From Deltaproteobacteria bacterium (GTDB lineage Bacteria > Desulfobacterota > Desulfobacteria > Desulfobacterales > B30-G6): a DNA stretch of 8,457 bases. Under the pieces are notes generated by a model. It was not told the origin of the DNA. It saw only the letters and a program-made list of their open reading frames with translations, and did not search any database. Location of the stretch: the NCBI GenBank assembly GCA_003647375.1, contig QMMS01000199.1, positions 1-8,457 on the forward strand, read 5' to 3'. The translations under genes and the position numbers were made by a program. This document shows, one piece after another, positions 5,847 through 8,457 of this stretch (the first letter of the stretch is position 1; each line of letters begins with the position of its first letter).

Positions 5847-7313
5847 ATGTCAGATATAATCAAAAAAATACTGTTGGTAGATGACGAGGAAAAATTTCTA
5901 AATTCCATCGCGGAACGCCTTAAGATAATAGGCTTCGATCCACTCAAAGCATCCAGCGGTCTGGAAGCCTTGGCGCTTGCCAAAAATAATCCCATTGATC
6001 TTGCCATCGTGGATCTGAAAATGCCCGACATGGATGGCCTGGTGACCATTGCCAAGTTAAAGGAAATCTATCCGGATCTAAGGTCGGTTCTATTGACCGG
6101 TTATGGCAGTGAAAAAGTCAAACAGGCAACTGAAGCCATTGACAGCGCCTTTTTCGAAAAGGATCACATGCAAGCTTTTTGGGATTTTATTAATAAGAGC
6201 AATAAACGCGGCAACACCATTGTGATTACGCCGCATTCCAACAAAGCCGATGGCGATATGGGTGGCGAGACAGAGGTGTTTCGCCCGGGAAAGGTCGAGA
6301 TCATATCTGACCATGTCTCAAAACCAAGTATTCAGAATACACCGACAATCCATAGGGGTGGGCCTGAAACCGAGCTCTTTGGGCGGTTACGAATGATCGG
6401 CGAAACCCATGTCATGCAGATACTGAGACGGAATATCGAAAGGGTGGCAGCGCTGGACTGTACGGTTATTTTTCGTGGAGAAACCGGCACAGGAAAAGAA
6501 TTGGCGGCCAGGATCATTCACAATTCAAGTCCCAGAAAAGATCACCGCTTCATCGCATTCAACTGCGGGTGCTTCAGCAATGATCTGCTCATTGAGGAAC
6601 TTTTCGAACAAGGCAGGATGATATTTCCAGGCAACGTACATTCGAACCAAGATGTTGATCGAACGGAATCCGGCGGGACGATCCTGCTGGATCAAATCGA
6701 AGATATGCCCATGAAAATGCAGCTTTCCATGTTGAAGGTAATTGACAATAAAGAAGCGTTTCGGGAGGAGGGTGCCCATCGTTTTTTGTTTGATGTGCGA
6801 ATTCTCGTGGCCAGCCGTTACAGTCTTGAAAAATTGGTAGAAGAAGGAAAATTCAGAGAAGAGCTGTATCATCGATTAAATCTGATGGAGCTTTTCATCC
6901 CACCTCTGCGCGAGCGGAGGGACGATATTCTTCCCTTGTCCGGCTATTTTCTCGATAAATATGCCACAGACTTTAAAAAATCGGTCGAATATATTTCGGA
7001 TGAGGTTATCTCCGTCTTTATGGCCCATGATTTCCCGGGAAACGTCAGGGAGCTTGAGCACCTCATTGAACGCGCCGTCATTCTTACCGATGGCCAAACC
7101 ATAGAAGCCAAACACCTGCCAGGCCGTTTTCACGCGGTCGACACATCAACTTCGGTTGGTGAAGACAGCATTGTAACGCTGGCTGAAATAGAAAGAAAGC
7201 ACATCCTCAAAGCATTGGAAGCAACAGGAGGAAACAAATCAAAAACAGCGGAACTGCTGGGGATCAGCCGTTCTGCGCTGTGGAGAAAATTGGGCGCCAT
7301 TGTTAAAAAATGA
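5847..7313 (+). CDS. NtrC-type response regulator (REC-AAA+-Fis HTH) with degenerate sigma-54 contact loop and Walker B
   Basis: A 488-residue, three-domain regulator. The receiver (1-115) has Asp12/Asp13, Asp56, Thr84 and Lys105. After a variable linker, the AAA+ domain (about 175-410) carries Walker A GETGTGKE (211-218), a normal arginine-finger region (Arg337 and Arg343 in FREELYHRL), PPLRER (352-357) and FPGNVRELE (396-404). The C-terminal Fis-type helix-turn-helix (about 447-482, NKSKTAELLGISRSALW) is intact. Two hallmarks are lost: where GAFTGA belongs the sequence reads MIFPGN (258-263), and Walker B reads LLDQI, giving Gln283 in place of the catalytic Glu. Sensor I is also altered (VASRY instead of AATNR). 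It is therefore likely a DNA-binding regulator that does not activate sigma-54 polymerase. The ATG at 5847 has no good Shine-Dalgarno site and probably relies on coupling to the gene ending 10 bp upstream. Confidence 0.92.
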   Translation: MSDIIKKILLVDDEEKFLNSIAERLKIIGFDPLKASSGLEALALAKNNPIDLAIVDLKMPDMDGLVTIAKLKEIYPDLRSVLLTGYGSEKVKQATEAIDSAFFEKDHMQAFWDFINKSNKRGNTIVITPHSNKADGDMGGETEVFRPGKVEIISDHVSKPSIQNTPTIHRGGPETELFGRLRMIGETHVMQILRRNIERVAALDCTVIFRGETGTGKELAARIIHNSSPRKDHRFIAFNCGCFSNDLLIEELFEQGRMIFPGNVHSNQDVDRTESGGTILLDQIEDMPMKMQLSMLKVIDNKEAFREEGAHRFLFDVRILVASRYSLEKLVEEGKFREELYHRLNLMELFIPPLRERRDDILPLSGYFLDKYATDFKKSVEYISDEVISVFMAHDFPGNVRELEHLIERAVILTDGQTIEAKHLPGRFHAVDTSTSVGEDSIVTLAEIERKHILKALEATGGNKSKTAELLGISRSALWRKLGAIVKK

Positions 7314-7374
7314 ATGTGTTTTTTAGATAGCTTTCCGTTAATGTCGGACTGCACGACTTACTTTGAGGGGATAG

Positions 7375-7956
7375 ATGGATCAACTTCATCAATTTCATAA
7401 AATCTTTCAGGGACTGCCGGTAATTTCATTTACAATTGTCCTGGGCCTGATTGTTCTGACCTTGGGACGAAAGCTCTTTTGGTTGTTTATTGGAGCCGTC
7501 GGATTTATTGCAGGGCTGTACATTTCCAAACACTCCTTCTTTGGGGAACCGAGCTGGATAATGCTTCTTATCGGTCTTGTGGTCGGAATTGCAGGTGCGA
7601 TATTGGCTATCTATCTACAGCGAATTGCCATCATTTTAAGTGGTTTTTTTGCAGGCGGCTATCTTATGTTAAGCCTCATATATTCGATGGAATGGCATAT
7701 GGACCTGGTGCCCTGGCTGTTTTTCATGATCGGAGGAATTCTTGGTGCGGTGACCACTGCCGCATTTTTTGACTGGGCATTAATCATACTTTCCTCTCTA
7801 ACAGGCGCCACAATGATTGTTAATGCCTTACCTTTAAACCTCTATGCCAGCGTACTGATTTTAGCTGTCTTGATATTTGTCGGGGTTTCCGTCCAGGCCG
7901 CCCTGATGCAAAGGATGGTTCTCGATCATAATAAAAAAGCCCCCGATAGCTTTTGA
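7375..7956 (+). CDS. Seven-helix membrane protein, DUF4203/TMEM198-like
   Basis: A 193-residue, highly hydrophobic protein with seven predicted helices at about 14-30, 33-50, 60-80, 83-104, 111-131, 134-150 and 156-176, and a short charged C-terminus. Glycine-rich helix starts (FIGAVGFIAG near 38-47, GFFAGGY near 90-96, IGGILGA near 119-125) and the seven-helix plan resemble the DUF4203 (TM7SF3/TMEM198-like) family. I give this assignment moderate weight, and the function is unknown. The ATG follows GAGGGG (7365-7370). It lies 61 bp after the NtrC-like gene on the same strand with no clear terminator between, so it may be the last gene of the rightward unit or a target of the regulator. Its last codons overlap an opposing terminator structure. 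Confidence 0.8.
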   Translation: MDQLHQFHKIFQGLPVISFTIVLGLIVLTLGRKLFWLFIGAVGFIAGLYISKHSFFGEPSWIMLLIGLVVGIAGAILAIYLQRIAIILSGFFAGGYLMLSLIYSMEWHMDLVPWLFFMIGGILGAVTTAAFFDWALIILSSLTGATMIVNALPLNLYASVLILAVLIFVGVSVQAALMQRMVLDHNKKAPDSF

Positions 7957-7973
7957 GCGCTATGCGCAAGGGG
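7931..7973 (-). terminator. Probable rho-independent terminator for leftward transcription entering from the right
   Basis: Read on the minus strand: CCCC (7970-7973), a 6-nt bulge, ATAGC (7959-7963), an 8-nt loop, GCTAT (7946-7950), one base, GGGG (7941-7944), then GC and a run of six T (7933-7938). On the plus strand the stem is not followed by T residues, so it is oriented for minus-strand transcripts. The bulge makes it imperfect. It lies across the final codons of the seven-helix gene. Confidence 0.45.
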
Positions 7974-8187
7974 AACACCGGCAAGAAAGTAAGCTCCCAA
8001 AAGATCTAAAACCAAAAAGATCGAAATACATGAAGTGGTTCCAATCAAGCCCGACAATCTTCCCGATGGCAGCAAATTGATGAGACTGATATTTAGATCT
8101 TCGGATAATGTATCACTCGTTTTTTTTGGCGCGATTTTATGCAGCTCGTCTCCATCAATCACAGTTTCCGGTTTGAAGATTTGTTAG
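7958..8187 (+). other. Gene-poor stretch with possible decayed transposase fragments
   Basis: No intact gene is visible here. Plus-strand translation gives three short protein-like pieces in different frames: HRQESKLPKDLKPK (about 7976-8017), KKIEIHEVVPIKPDNLPDGS (about 8014-8073), and a piece reading LDLRIMYHSFFLARF (about 8090-8135). From memory, IHE..V.PDN.P.GS followed by DL.I..HN..YRLARW is a pattern seen in some transposases, so a frame-broken insertion-sequence remnant is possible. No terminal inverted repeats or target duplications were seen. The minus strand is also open for 78 codons here, so the coding strand is uncertain. Confidence 0.22.
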
Positions 8188-8457
8188 CGTAATCAACAGG
8201 TTTTCCTTATTATCCCAAACCCCAAGATACGGTGGTTTTGCTTTTTTCGTGAAGTAGTCGATGGCGGCTATCGGAAATAGCCATATGCCTTGATAATAAA
8301 GGAAAGCTTCATCTGATGAAGTTTGACGTCTGCTTTAAATTTCCTTTCTGATAATGATCAACTTTCATGATTACAGGAAGTAATCTCTTTGGATTTGCCG
8401 TTACATACAGGTCAAGATTAACCCAATTTTCTAAACTGATCTGAAGTTTCCTAAAAA
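8155..8457 (-). pseudogene. C-terminal part of an unrecognised gene entering from the right edge, apparently frameshifted
   Basis: From the right edge, one minus-strand frame reads sensibly (including LENWVNLDLYVTANPKRLL) to a stop at 8309-8311. A second frame, shifted by one base, then reads sensibly (DEAFLYYQGIWLFPIAAIDY and on to LGVWDNKENLLITLTNLQTG) to a stop at 8155-8157. The second piece has no usable start codon after its preceding stop, so the simplest view is one gene of at least 98 codons broken by a single-base insertion (or equivalent) somewhere around 8310-8340. A sequencing error would look the same. I do not recognise the family. The terminator candidate at 7931-7973 lies downstream in the same orientation, consistent with a real transcription unit. 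Confidence 0.35.

Noticed and set aside
7926..8162. 78-codon minus-strand open frame starting at GTG 8160-8162
   Set aside because: It overlaps the seven-helix gene, has no good ribosome site, and its stop lies beyond the T-run of the leftward terminator, so a terminated transcript would lack the stop. Its first half is fairly protein-like, so I do not exclude it completely.
1..8457. CRISPR arrays, tRNA or rRNA genes
   Set aside because: No regularly spaced repeats, cloverleaf-like segments or rRNA signature stretches were seen on reading either strand.

Overview
The window looks like chromosomal DNA from a Gram-negative, anaerobe-type bacterium. The best guess is a sulfate-reducing Desulfobacterota (deltaproteobacterial) lineage. 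That guess rests on the moderate GC content, the abundance of two-component proteins and the subtype of the TauE/SafE-like permease. There are no rRNA or tRNA genes to anchor it. Almost all of the window is a signalling locus built around receiver (REC) domains: six are visible, against only one histidine kinase that looks ATP-competent.

Left arm (about 1-3374, all minus strand). Transcription appears to start near 3417 and run leftward through a single-domain receiver (3003-3374), a membrane-bound Cache-type histidine kinase (1225-3006, 4-nt overlap) and a second single-domain receiver (897-1247, 23-nt overlap). After a 121-bp gap come a soluble protein with a conserved kinase phospho-acceptor helix but a decayed ATP-binding domain (95-775), and the first 18 codons of another receiver protein that runs off the left edge (1-56). 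This arrangement suggests a phosphorelay.

Right arm (3476-7956, plus strand). It holds a TauE/SafE-family anion permease (3476-4453), a three-helix membrane protein (4484-4915), a protein of two tandem receiver domains (5030-5836), an NtrC-type regulator (5847-7313) and a seven-helix DUF4203/TMEM198-like membrane protein (7375-7956). The NtrC-type protein keeps its Walker A, the arginine-finger region and the Fis-type helix-turn-helix. It has lost the GAFTGA loop that contacts sigma-54, and its Walker B glutamate is glutamine. It is therefore probably not a normal sigma-54 activator.

The two arms diverge from a 101-bp region (3375-3475). This region holds two sigma-70-like promoters, both with 17-bp spacers, facing each other so closely that each predicted start site falls in the other's -10 box. 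A perfect 10-bp palindrome overlaps one -10. Mutual exclusion of the two promoters is a natural prediction.

Right end (7957-8457). There is no intact gene here. A likely leftward rho-independent terminator overlaps the 3' end of the seven-helix gene. A minus-strand reading that enters from the right edge continues only if one frameshift is allowed. Weak plus-strand fragments resemble a decayed transposase.

A working model (inference): an extracytoplasmic ligand sensed by the Cache kinase feeds phosphoryl groups to a pool of receivers. The pseudo-kinase passes them on or buffers them, and the atypical NtrC-like protein controls permease expression through sigma-70 promoters.
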